From Drosophila miranda (Eukaryota > Arthropoda > Insecta > Diptera > Drosophilidae), in assembly GCF_003369915.1 (NCBI RefSeq), contig NW_022881603.1, positions 3,038,001-3,102,000 on the forward strand: a stretch of 64,000 nt of DNA, given 5' to 3'. Positions 30,107 to 41,222 of this stretch are shown here, piece after piece. Positions within the stretch are counted from its first letter, which is position 1. Every line of letters begins with the position of its first letter. The notes beneath the pieces are model-generated. The model did no database searches. It was not told the DNA's origin and saw nothing but the letters and a program-made list of their open reading frames with translations. Both the position numbers and the translations under genes were made by a program.

Positions 30107-31158
30107 ACCCGAGGGCACGACTGCAGAGGAGCTGAAGCAAGGCCTCGCATTGGAGGGAGCCGACAAGAATGAGGTTGGCCAACGATTCGCTCAGCTATTG
30201 GCCAAAGGACAAACGAAAACTAAGGAGGATGAGGATGGCGTCCAGTTCAACTATGCCAACCGTCTCTACGTGGCTGAGCGCTTCAGGCTGGCCCAGGCCT
30301 ATCAACAATTGGCCGCTAAAGGCTTTGACGCAGCTGCCGAGAAAGTAAACTTCGCTCAAGGCTCGAAGGTGGCCCAGAAAATCAATTCCTGGGTAGAGGA
30401 GCAGACCCATAATCAAATTAAGGACCTCATTAGCGCCGACTCCCTCGACGCTGAGACGGTCGCCATCCTGATCAATGCGATCTACTTCAAAGCCGACTGG
30501 GTGCACAGTTTCGCCGAGTACAAAACGGACCTGCAAGACTTTATCCGCCATAATGGAGCAAGGGTCAAGGTGAACACCATGTATCAGTCCGACTTTTTCA
30601 GGTACGGCGAGCTGTCCTCTCTGAAATGCCCTACAAAGGCACGGACATTGTGTTCCTGATCATTCTGCCTCTGGAGGAGCAGGGACTGCCCGAACTTGAG
30701 CAAAAGCTTAGTGGACATGACCTGAACGTGATTAGTTCGCAGTTGCCCAGACAGATGGTGGAGATACAGCTACCCAAATTCAAGTTCGAGTTCGATGTCT
30801 CCCTGAAGCCTGCACTGAAGGAGGTGAGTATGAGTTGGAGAAGGAGGAGGATATGAGAACCGATGTGTAGCCGATGCATGATGCTTTCAGATGGGCATCG
30901 AAGCCCCGTTCGGTCCTCAAGCTAACTTCAGCTGCCTGCTCCAGACCCCGGACCCCCTGAAGATCACCGAGGTGAAGCACAAGGCTCTCATCGAGGTAGA
31001 CGAGAACGGAACCACTGCCAGTGCCGCCGCAGCAGTCAAGGTCTCACTAGAGTCTGCGTTCATGGGGGAAGTACAGCAGTTCACCGCAGACCACCCCTTT
31101 TTCTTTGCCATCAAGGACGCGCAGAGCACCTAATTCTTGGGCCACGTTAACCAGCCCT
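30107..31158 (+). pseudogene. Serpin remnant 6, 5'-truncated
   Basis: Coding sequence starts abruptly at EGTTAEELKQGLAL (helix C-D), so ~60-80 N-terminal residues are lost, probably with the rearrangement that brought in the LINE. Exons 30107-30823 and 30891-31158 flank a 67-bp GT-AG intron. Landmarks: NYANRLYVAERFRL, INSWVEEQTHNQIKDLIS, LINAIYFKADW, VFLIILPLEEQGL, the hinge ENGTTASAAAA, and PFFFAIKDAQST. Damage: a deletion with frame change near 30622-30628 (between LSSLK and MPYKGTD) and a TAA at 31131-31133 that removes the last residues (FLGHVNQP in the same frame to 31158). AATAAA at 31190 is a plausible polyadenylation signal. Confidence 0.87.
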
Positions 31159-31189
31159 AAGCTGAAGTTTTGTTGCGGTAAGTGTTTCC

Positions 31190-31195
31190 AATAAA
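31190..31195 (+). terminator. Polyadenylation signal AATAAA of serpin remnant 6
   Basis: The canonical hexamer lies 32 bases after the ancestral stop codon at 31158. Confidence 0.55.
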
Positions 31196-34100
31196 TTGAG
31201 TGAAACTTAGCAAGTTCCTGCGGTCAATAAATGCCATCTGATGTCAAGTGCAAAAGACAGACGAGTTGTTGATTAGTTTCGGTTGCATAGTGCTGAGGGC
31301 CACGGCCACGGCCACGTGAAAATGCTGTGGCTGTAATTAAACTCTCCCGAGCTGCAGTTGACATTGATTTGGAAGGCGGACTTGGTCTTTGTATGCTCTT
31401 GGTCGTACGCCCGCCGCCCGCCTGACAGTTTGGCAATACTGTATCAGTCCGGCAGGTGTGTACACGTATGTGCAGCGGCCCATATATCAAAGTTAGTATA
31501 GCTATCAATCCATGACACAGCAGGCAGCAAATGGAGAGAGAGAAGGAGGAAAGAAATACGAGAATCTGCTCAGGGAAGAGGAAAAGCTGGGAATTTGAAT
31601 GGCAGTGGTAAGTGGCCAAAGACCAAGCACACGGGCACACGAGACGGATGGACACACGAGCACACGGGCACACGGGACAGATGGAGACGCAAATGGCTGA
31701 AACTGTGTTGGCGATTTGCTGCAATCATCTACATGCAGCTTACAATTCCTCTTGGTTCGCACTCCCCACTCCCACTCCCACCACACCACACCGAGTGCAT
31801 CTAGATTGCTGTTGTCTGTGCTTTTTGTTGGCTACTTTTTGGCAAGCGAATTGTTGGCGTGGATTTCTTAAGACCCTTGACGGATGATGGTCCAGGACAC
31901 ACACATACATACACACACGCAGAGAGAATCGGATCCTTTTGGCCTGACCTCTTGTGGCAGATATTTGCATGTTTCTAAACAGGTGTAAATTAAATTTGAA
32001 TACTTTTACGGCTGCCTGGGACAGCGCTGGACAAAGGCCGTCTGTCTGCCTTTCTGCCTGTCCTGTCCTTGTGCTTGTTGTCCCTGGTGGCAGATTTAAT
32101 TCAATTTTGTGAATTTTACATTGCTTTGAGGGCAGGCCATAATTAAAGTTTATTGTTTGTCGATTCATGTCGAACAGATGCAGCTGACTGCAGGGAAGTG
32201 TAGCAAATGAAGCCGTTGTGCACGCGTTCAGAAAAATGTCAATTAAAACCATGCGGTTGCTTTGTTTCATCCTTTTGAATTCAACAGTTTTTTCCGCTTC
32301 TGTGCCACTGTCGAAGGTCGCTGCGACTCAGGCCGATACGCGTTCTCCCTGCTCAGCAAATGTCGCTAATTGGTGGCTAGGGCAATGCCAAAAACTTCGA
32401 CGGCGTTGTCTTTGTCGTTGTCCTGGGCAACGCTTCGAGTTTCCGTCAGCAAATTGAAATTGAAATGACAACGGGACAGAACGGAAACAAAAGACAGGAG
32501 GAGCCAGAAGGAGGTGGAGCAGCCGCAGTTCCAGTGCGAAATGAAAGGGAAATGCAACTCGCGAATCTGCAAATAAGAAATTTAACGACAACACCCAAGG
32601 CTGGGGCTGATGTGGCCTCAGAGGTAGCTCCTGCAGGTGGAGTGGCAAGGGAAACTAATACGCTTCCCCGGACCTTCCTGGGCCACTGCCTGCACATGGG
32701 GGGTCTTGCATGTGTGGGCATTCCTGCGTTTGACAGTCCTGACGGCTCGCTGGCTCATTTTGCCCAATTGACGGTTGATGGCTGACGGCTGATGGCTGAT
32801 CCAGCATGTGCAGCTGTTAGCCCATACTGTGGATGGTGATGGCAGTCGTAATTGTGCAATTAGTTATCAGTTGCAGGTGCACTCAAAGGGAAAACAAACT
32901 ACTTGTTTGCGTTTTTTCGTCCAATGCATAATAATTTTCCACATGAGCGAGTGACCGCAAAAATTCTAAACTTCATGGCAATCCTTTCAGCTACCAGGTG
33001 GCCTTGTACGAATACACACAGTTATTCCATATGCAGCAGGCAGCAGACAAATGGAACTGGCCAAATTGTATTTGTAACTTCTTTCAAGGACGTATGACAA
33101 GTTTGGTAATTAAGGAATTATGTCAGCCATCCAGAGGGTTCTCTAACCACCGCTCCACCTCTTTATACGAGTGAATGCGAGTATGTCTGCTGGAGGCAAG
33201 GCATATCTTGATTGCTTTCGGTTGCCTTGGTTTTTACACATACATATGTATGAATGAGTCGTGTGTTGTATATTGCAGTTTTGCAATTGGTATTTAATTT
33301 TCAGGAGTCACTCTGTTAGGACTCGAATCATCTTTCACTGTAAGGACTCCCAGTTGCAAGTGAAATATTCATTGAATACAGGGACAAGGACCGCCCACAA
33401 AGCGTAAACTCCTGCAACACCCACACCGCACCTCACCGCACCTCGCCGTACAGCACCACACCATACAGCAGCACAGTTACGTTACATGGCCAGGGCACCA
33501 CAAAAATGATAATAAAATACCAACACGCTTCGGTGGCTACTGGACACAATTTACCGCTCGTCTAGGCATCGTTGATTCCGGGCCAAAAAAGGGCGAAGCG
33601 TCAGGGAAAACAAGCTAACGCTCTCCTCACGGATAAAAGTACAACCGGACAGCCGGACAGCTGGACAGCCGGACAGCAGCTGCCAATGTGCGTATCTGGA
33701 CGTGGCAGGTTAACGAAATACTTCAGCCTTTTAGCTGAAAGTTGCCTGCCTGTCTAAAGGGCATCGCTCCTCTACCGGATGTCCCTTTTTGGGCCCTGGC
33801 CGACTGTGTGTGGGCGGGTGTTTGGTTGAAGCTCGGGGCGTTGCGGAAAAGTGCTAAACATTGTTAACACTTTAAATTTAATACCTGCTATTGAATATTA
33901 ACGAGGAGTGCAAATGCAGGATTTACTCAGAGGCAGGCAATTATCACGCATACGAGTTGCCTTCCACTTCTGTTTCCTCTACGCTTTTCTTTGGTTAATT
34001 AACATTTGTTTGCCAATTTTGCCACAAGCAGACCCACAGCCATTCAAAATACAAATGAAAATCTGTGCGAGACACGAGAGAGGCTTCATTCAGCCCGGCT

Positions 34101-34662
34101 GTGCCTTTTATTTCCGATTCAGGTGCGTGTCCAAACATTGCCCACTTGGAGTGGTTCTTCTGAATCCTCTTTACTCTAATGGACAGCCACAAAGTGGGAG
34201 AATGCAAAAAATGCTTTAGTTTGTCTACTTATAAATTATTGCTAGGTAACCCTTTCGGGCCAAAAAGGATTAAGAACAAGCACGTGGTGCACAGATTCTA
34301 CAAAGCTACAAAAGTTTCCCCTGAGATATTTCGCTGATAATTAGATGCCAATCCTCCCAAAACGCACTCTGGCCTTCTCCCAAAATTAAACTGTCAAAGG
34401 AATTATTACTACCCAAACACGTTTGACAAGGCCTGAGGGGAGCATGAGGCTACACAGCTCGCAGCCTTTCCAGCATGTTGGAGGCGTCATTAGCGTCAGT
34501 CGAAAGCTCTGTTTCTGAGCCCGACTATTCGTAGAGAGGTCCTGTAGGCAACCTCGCAGACGCCTGCGCCTTGGGAGGTTGCAAGGCTTGTTGGGTTGCA
34601 TGTCCAACCTGCAACATGTTGTGTTTTGAATGCCTCGGCGGCAAGTGTCCGTGTCCTGGCCG
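31196..34662. other. Non-coding DNA without recognisable gene
   Basis: Mixed-composition Drosophila-type non-coding DNA. It has short simple repeats, such as ACGGCC copies near 31303-31315, CACGGGCACACG words at 31630-31675, and CACCGCACCT words near 33423-33450. Frames here are short, overlapping on both strands and low in complexity. No DINE-1 copy is present, which sets this stretch apart from its flanks. Confidence 0.5.
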
Positions 34663-34691
34663 TATAAAAAGAACGACCCGAGCTGACAGTC
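34663..34691 (+). promoter_or_regulatory. Candidate TATA core promoter
   Basis: TATAAAAA at 34663-34670 is followed 17-21 bases later by CAGTC (34687-34691), an initiator-like word. Spacing is close to, though slightly shorter than, the usual ~30 bp between TATA and start site. A consensus splice donor 240 bp downstream supports a real transcript. Confidence 0.45.
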
Positions 34692-34933
34692 GAGCAGTTT
34701 GAAGCTTGACAACAACGCGCGTGTTCCGCGATCGCGAACAGAATCCTCTAAAGGAAGCGCTGAAGAAGCGACGGTTACACTTGTAGTTCGTCCAGTGGTA
34801 TTTTCCAGGTGTCTGTGGCTTTTGTGCTCGTGATCAGAGATTCATGAGAACATAAATCAGAAGTTTAATCAATCTCACTTGCCGACTTGCAGTTTTCCCG
34901 CCAGTTACTTCGAGGTGATTAGGTATACGACAG
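34688..34933 (+). other. Candidate non-coding first exon
   Basis: From the putative start site to a strong donor CAG|GTAAGCC at 34933/34934. The only ATG of note (34843) opens a three-codon frame, so this looks like a 5' untranslated exon. The gene it belongs to would continue after an intron to the right. No acceptor or coding exon is recognisable within the window, so the intron could span the repeat-rich region. Confidence 0.35.
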
Positions 34934-37900
34934 GTAAGCCAGAGGCACAGAGCCCACAGAGGCTCCTACTTTGACCTACAAAGACCTGCAGGACATGTCC
35001 CCAGTTTGACTGTGTGTATGTGTGAGAACGTGCGGTCATTTGGAATGCGTCCAGGCACCGTCCATGTCCATCCTCTCCTGCATTTTATAGCCTTATTAAA
35101 ACATAAACAAAGATAGTGGCTGAAACAACGAGGCACGTTCCGTCTGCGAGTGCGAAAAGGCAAAAGGACTTTAAAGTGCCTGAGAGCAGAGAAGTAATTA
35201 CTCGTATCTTTGCCGCCCCCCACCACCATCCATAGGTGTCTTCAATATCCAATTTTAACGGCAGCATCCGCTGGAATAATCAAAATTTATCGCAGGCGCA
35301 TTAAATTTGTAGCTGCCGCAACTTTCACTCCGAATCTTTAGGTTATATTTTTCTGGGGGAGTAGAGAAAAAGAGTCTTTACGGCTGTTAACATCTCTAAG
35401 TAAGCTCTAAGTTGCCTGTAGATCTGCCTTTGTGTGTTCCGGCTGGGTGGAAAACGCTGTGCCATGTTGTGCATTTTTATTACGATTACACACGGCTCGC
35501 ACGAGACAGATCCCACAAATACGGAGCCGAGATGGGGCTGCGAGCATCCACAAAGGCATCTCTCGTAAATTCTAAATTTGTCAAACAAAATATGAGCCAA
35601 AATAGAAGCCAAAATCAAACCCTCTCTCCCGCCAATCCAGTCATAGCTGCCTTTGGGTTTCTATAATCGGATTTAGCCATGTTACCTAGCAGTTTCATAG
35701 CCTGTTCTCCTTTCGTCGTGCGGATCCGGACGGAAGCTATTCATCAACTGTGATTCGAGGCACTCTTGAAGCCAGGCTGTTGCAGAGGCAGAGTTGGACA
35801 TGAAGTGTAGAGTTGGACGGTTGCCATTGCCGTTGCCTAGCTCATCCTATCACATTTATTTTGTGGCAATAGAATTTTAATTTGGTCTCAAATTTCGCTG
35901 CGAAAAGGCATTTCTCATCTGCGTATTCATTCATTCATCTAATGTCTTTTTTCAATTTGTAATTCCATATATTTTCCGAGTACTTGGCAGTGTTTTTGCG
36001 CTTTCTGATGAAAGGCAAACAGAGTGCTGGGAAAAAGGTTTATCACTCCGGAGTCCGGACCCTAGAGACTCGTATCTAGGAATTCGGCAGTATACAGAAA
36101 CCCAAATTGTTTGCTTTACTCACTCCCGAGTATGAATAAATAATTCTACGTTACAAGCCAAGGTTTCCTCTGGCTGTGGAATTCAGTTATTTGGGCGCAT
36201 TAGGATAAGGGGGGCTGACTAAGCCCACTGCTCACCTGTCGCCTTCATCCCCTATGCCTCTGTTCCATATGTTTATGCTGGATTAAATGTTGTTGCTGCC
36301 AAACTGTAAATGGGGGATAGCGCACACCCACATAAAGCAATGCAGATATAAATATGTATGGGTGTTTTATTTATTGTATCTTTAAGCAGAGCCCAGCAGC
36401 TGCTAGAGAACAAACCCAAGGGACACCCACACCCCGCCGAACGACCGCCCACTATGTGATAATGAAGTCTAGACCGGATGGCAGAAGTGCGGCGGCATTC
36501 GCCATAGTTTTCCCATAGAGCTACAGCTCTCCTACAGCTCTGCTCCGATCAACATGATATCAAAGTCAAGTTTTCCCCGTATTTCTGTGTGTGCATGTGG
36601 CTGTGTGATTGTGTGTGTGTGGTGGCCTTGTTTGGGACTTCTGTGGTTCATTACTTCGACCGCATCGTTATTATTTGTCAGGCACAAAGGAGCCCGTGTC
36701 TGTGGCGTCTATTAATTATATTTGCCTCATCTAATTGATAAAGGGAATGCCTGCCAATCTCTAGGGCCCAAGGTTGTTCATATTTTCGGGCATTTTGGGG
36801 CATATGATATGTGACTGGCACCTTTGAGCACCTGCAATTAATTGGCAGCTGCTGGGGACTGCTACTGCGGTATTCTGGCTCCCAGGGACAGATACGCTTA
36901 TTTGCATATCACTCATACGCAGTGCTGTACGCACAGCAGCTCAACCCTGAGAGCCCTGGCAGCTGCTGAAAATTGCAATACTTATGGAGAGTGAAAATGG
37001 AAGTGCACATCAGAGTATGAGCATCAGAGAACGAGATAAGACCACTATATACTTGCAAAATATCACACTTTTAGACGGGGAAATCAGTTTGTTGTTGAGA
37101 TAAAATTAAAAGCACATAAAAGGTTCAAAGCTTCCACTTGGCCTGTCAATGGCAACGGTCTAATCCTGTCCGGTCCCATCTTTTCCCATGTGTGTGGCCC
37201 TCGGATTTACGCCTTGATGCCACCATTTCCACTTACTTTAATACAATTTTTCTCGTTTTTCCGGCAGCACTCTGAGCCTCCAGCTACCCCTCAACGGGCC
37301 CTCCACTGCCCTGCCAATGGCTTCATTGAATTTTCACCCACAACACACTTTTGGGGCACAGAAGCTTCTTGTTGCTGCGGTCGCATTTGATTAAAGTACC
37401 GGACCGGACTCGGCCGACCCTTCCCGTTGTCTTCCACTCATTGATGACGACGAGGACATCGATGAGAACGGTCATGTTTGTGCTTGTGCTGTTTTTATGG
37501 TCTAACGGATTTTGCTTTTTGGCCTTCCTCCGACCATTCCCCTTTGCCTCGCGCAGACTTGTGTTTTTGAAACTTTATTGAAATTTTATTGCACGAAATT
37601 TGTGTCTCAACAAGGGCAGCTGGGGAGGGGCGGGGGGAGAGGGATGGGATGGGATACGCTCAAAGGCACTGAATGACCATTAAACGCTTTGTCTACAAAA
37701 CTGTGAAGCCTTCCAGGAATGTGGGCCAATAGAAAGCAAACAAATATCGCATTATATTAAAAGCAATTTCAACTCCAGCGACAAAATGCCCATTTGACTT
37801 ACTTCCCAGCCAGAGAAGGGCCCTCGGAGATGGAAGATGGAGTGTGAGGCAAAAGCGATTGCGGCACGTTGCTCAACTTGATATTATAATGGGCTGCTGA

Positions 37901-38986
37901 CACATAGAATATGCAAAATGAGCCAGCCCACCACACAAATGTGCAGAACAATTTGCAGTAATTGCACAATGATTTCAAGCAGCCAGAAAGCTTTTTGCCT
38001 GCAAACAGAAAATTATGTAGAGCGCCGACAGTCCCAGTCCCAGTCCCAGTCCCACTCCCAGAGCGGCAACTAGGCAGGTGGGCCAGTCCGGTGGGCTGGT
38101 GGGCAGCCGGTCGCTGGGGCATGTGGAATGTGGCTGGTGCTGCTGGTGGGAACACTTCAGTCACATTAGCAATGCATATTTACGTTGATAACACGGTTGA
38201 GTGAACAGCCGCTGACGTAGGGCTGCGAGGCTGCCGCCTGAAAGTTGCACTCGATCAAGTGGAAAATCAAAACTAAAGAAAACCTCGAACCGAAACCGAA
38301 AACAAGCCATGAACTCACTCGAAGGGCGACTTACTGGTCCAGAGGGAGAGTGAGTGGGAGTGCATTCCAAGAAGGATTCGGTGACCAACTCAAGATAGCT
38401 GACCGCAAACTGGAAGGACGTTGAATGGCACCAGGATACACACCGAAACTTTCTTTGGTTCAATTTCAAAGTGTCAGATGCAGTCAGTACAGCCTGAACA
38501 CTAACTAGGATAGATCGAAGCCGAGCGGGTGCCATAGAAGCAGGGGAAGCCGTCTGTCCGGTACATCCCAACCCTCCTGGGGAGCTAAAACTGTCCGTGC
38601 CCTTTCCCTTTGAGCGGACATGGTTGTATGGAGGAAAAAATGATGGCATATGCCTCAGAGAATCACTCACCATGTCCGCAACTGCGTTCGTCTTTGCCTT
38701 TTCTCTGGCTTTGGCTTTGGCTTTGGCTCTGGTCATTGACAATCTCTACGAAACTTCTGCTCACTGCCACTGGCGGCCCCTTTTTGTTGCCGTTTTTTTC
38801 ACCCAATCACCTGTCCAAGTCCAGAGCCAATGACCAATCCTCCAGCCTCCGCAGCGGTTGCACATGCAGAGCACAATCAATAGGATTGTATATCCGTCAA
38901 TGCAGCAGTCGCTGGGATGTTTCGAGTGGCCAAATGAATTTTCTAAAAGTTTTCTCGCCGTTTTGTGCATTTCCTTTTTCCCTTTT
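34934..38986. other. Non-coding DNA, possibly intronic
   Basis: No coding exon recognised. Short hexamer repeats occur: CAGTCC-type at about 38033-38055 and GGCTTT-type at about 38705-38730. GT-rich tracts are near 36590-36625. Confidence 0.45.
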
Positions 38987-40100
38987 TATACCCGATACTC
39001 AAAATGAGTATTGGGGTATATTAGATTTGTGGTAAAAGTGGATGTGTGTAACGTCCAAAAGGAATCGTTTCCGACCCCAAAAAGTATATATAGTCTTGAT
39101 CAGCATCAATAGCAGAGTCGATTGAGCCATGTCTGTCTGTCCGTCTGTCCGTCCGTCCGTCTGTCCGTCTGTCCGTCCCCTTCAGCGCCTAGTGCTCAAA
39201 GACTATAAGAGCGAGAGCAACGATCTTTTGGATCCAGACTTCTGTGATATGTCACTGCTACAAGAATATTTCAAAACTTCGCCCCGCCCACTTCCGCCCC
39301 CACAAAGGACGAAAATCTGTGGCATCCACAATTTTATAGATATGAGAAAACCAAAAACGTGGAATTGTAGAGAATGGCCATATCTTTAAGACTGCGGAAT
39401 CTGAATTGGATCGTATTATTATTATAGCCAGCATCAAGAAAACAATTTCAATTTTTCTCGCCCTGTCTCTCTCTAACACACACGTAGCATAGGCGGCTTT
39501 GCTTAGAGTAAAACATTAGCGCCTAGATCTCAGAGACTATAAAAGCTAGAGCAGCCAAATTTGGTATCCACAATCCTAATATATCGGACCGAGACGAGTT
39601 TCTTTCAAAATTTCGCCACACACCCTTCCGCCCCCGCAAAGGATGAAAATCTGGGGATATTCACAAATCTCAGAGACTATTAAGGCTAGAGTAACCAAAT
39701 TTGGTATCCGCACTCCTGTTAGATCTAACTATAAAACATATATCTCAAAATTTCGCCCCACCCCTTTCCGCCCCCACAAAGGACGAAAATCTGTTGCATC
39801 CACAATATTGAGGATACGAGAAAACTAAAAACGCAGAATCATAGATAATGATCATATATATCAGATTGCTGAATCTGGATCAGATCAGATCATTTTTATA
39901 TCCAAAAGGAACAAATCAATTTGCACTGGCTACGCAGCGCCCGACGTCACGCTCAGACTGATTTTCTGTCTCTCTCGCCCGCACTCTTTGTCGTGTCGTT
40001 TAATATTAGCGGCGTCTGCCGGAGGAGAGCCATACTGACTTAGTATCGGGTATAACTGTAGAGTTGCGGTCTCCGCAGCAACTCACAACGTTCCCCCTCG
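38987..40100 (+). mobile_element. DINE-1 copy 5, plus orientation, subfamily B
   Basis: 1114 bp from TATACCC to CCTCG. It is followed after a single T by another copy in the same direction, so the two form a tandem dimer. The (GTCY)n core is at 39129-39180. Confidence 0.88.
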
Positions 40101-40101
40101 T

Positions 40102-41222
40102 TATACCCGATACTCAAAATGAGTATTGGGGTATATTAGATTTGTGGTAAAAGGGGATGTGTGTAACGTCCAGAAGGAATCGTTTCCGACCCCATAAAGT
40201 ATAGATATTATTGATCAGCATCAATAGCCGAGTCGATTGAGCCATGTCTGTCTGTCCGTCTGTCCGTCTGTCCGTCCGTCCGTCTGTCCGTCTGTCCGTC
40301 CCCTTCAGCGCCTAGTGCTCAAAGACTATAAGAGCGAGAGCAACGATGTTTTGGATCCAGACTTCTGTGATATGTCACTGCTACAAGAATATTTTAAAAC
40401 TTTGCCCCGCCCACTTCCGCCCCCACAAAGGGCGAAAATCTGTGGCATCCACAATTTCGACGATACGAGAAAACTAAAAACGCTGAATCGTAGAAGATGA
40501 CTATATCTTCTAGAGTGCACATCTGAACCAGATCGTAGTATTATTATAGCCAGAATCAAGAAAACAATTTCATTTTTTCTCGCCCTGTCTCTCTCTAACA
40601 CACACGTAGCATAGCCGGCTTTGCTTAGAGTAAAACATTAGCGCCTAGATCTCAGAGACTACAAAAACTAGAGCAACCAAATTTGGTATCCACACTCCTA
40701 ATATATCGGACCGAGACGAGTTTGTTTCAAAATTTCGCCACACCCCTTTCCGCCCCCGCAAAGGATGAAAATCTGGGGATATTCACAAATCTCAAAGACT
40801 ATTAAAGCTAGAAGAACCAAATTTGGTATTCGCACTCCTGTTAGCTCTCACTATAAAACGTGTATCTCAAAATTTTGCCCCACCCCCTTCCGCCCACACA
40901 AAAGACGAAAATCTGTTGCATCCACAATATTGAGGATACGAGAAAACTAAAAACGCAGAATCATAGATAATGACCATATCTATCAGATTGCCGAATCTGG
41001 ATCAGATCAGATCATTTTTATAGCCAATAGGAGCAAATCAATTTGCAGTGGCTACGCAGCGCCCGACGTCACGCTCAGACTAATTTTCTGTCTCTCTCGC
41101 ACGCACTCTTTGTCGTGTGGTTCAATATTAGCGGCGTCTGTCGCAGGAGAGCCATACTGACTTAGTATCGGGTATAACTGTAGAGTTGCGGTGTCCGCAG
41201 CAACTCACAACGTTCCACCTCG
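40102..41222 (+). mobile_element. DINE-1 copy 6, plus orientation, subfamily B
   Basis: 1121 bp, the second member of the tandem dimer, ending CCTCG before a T7 run. It differs from copy 5 by scattered substitutions and by the sequence around 40490-40540, so the dimer is not a very recent exact duplication. Confidence 0.88.

Noticed and set aside
34386..34715. A 109-codon minus-strand frame
   Set aside because: It overlaps the candidate promoter on the other strand, shows no domain, and has a composition no different from neighbouring non-coding DNA.
38161..38742. A 193-codon minus-strand frame starting with alternating Lys-Ala
   Set aside because: The start comes from a GGCTTT-type hexamer repeat; the rest has no recognisable domain and no splice or promoter context.
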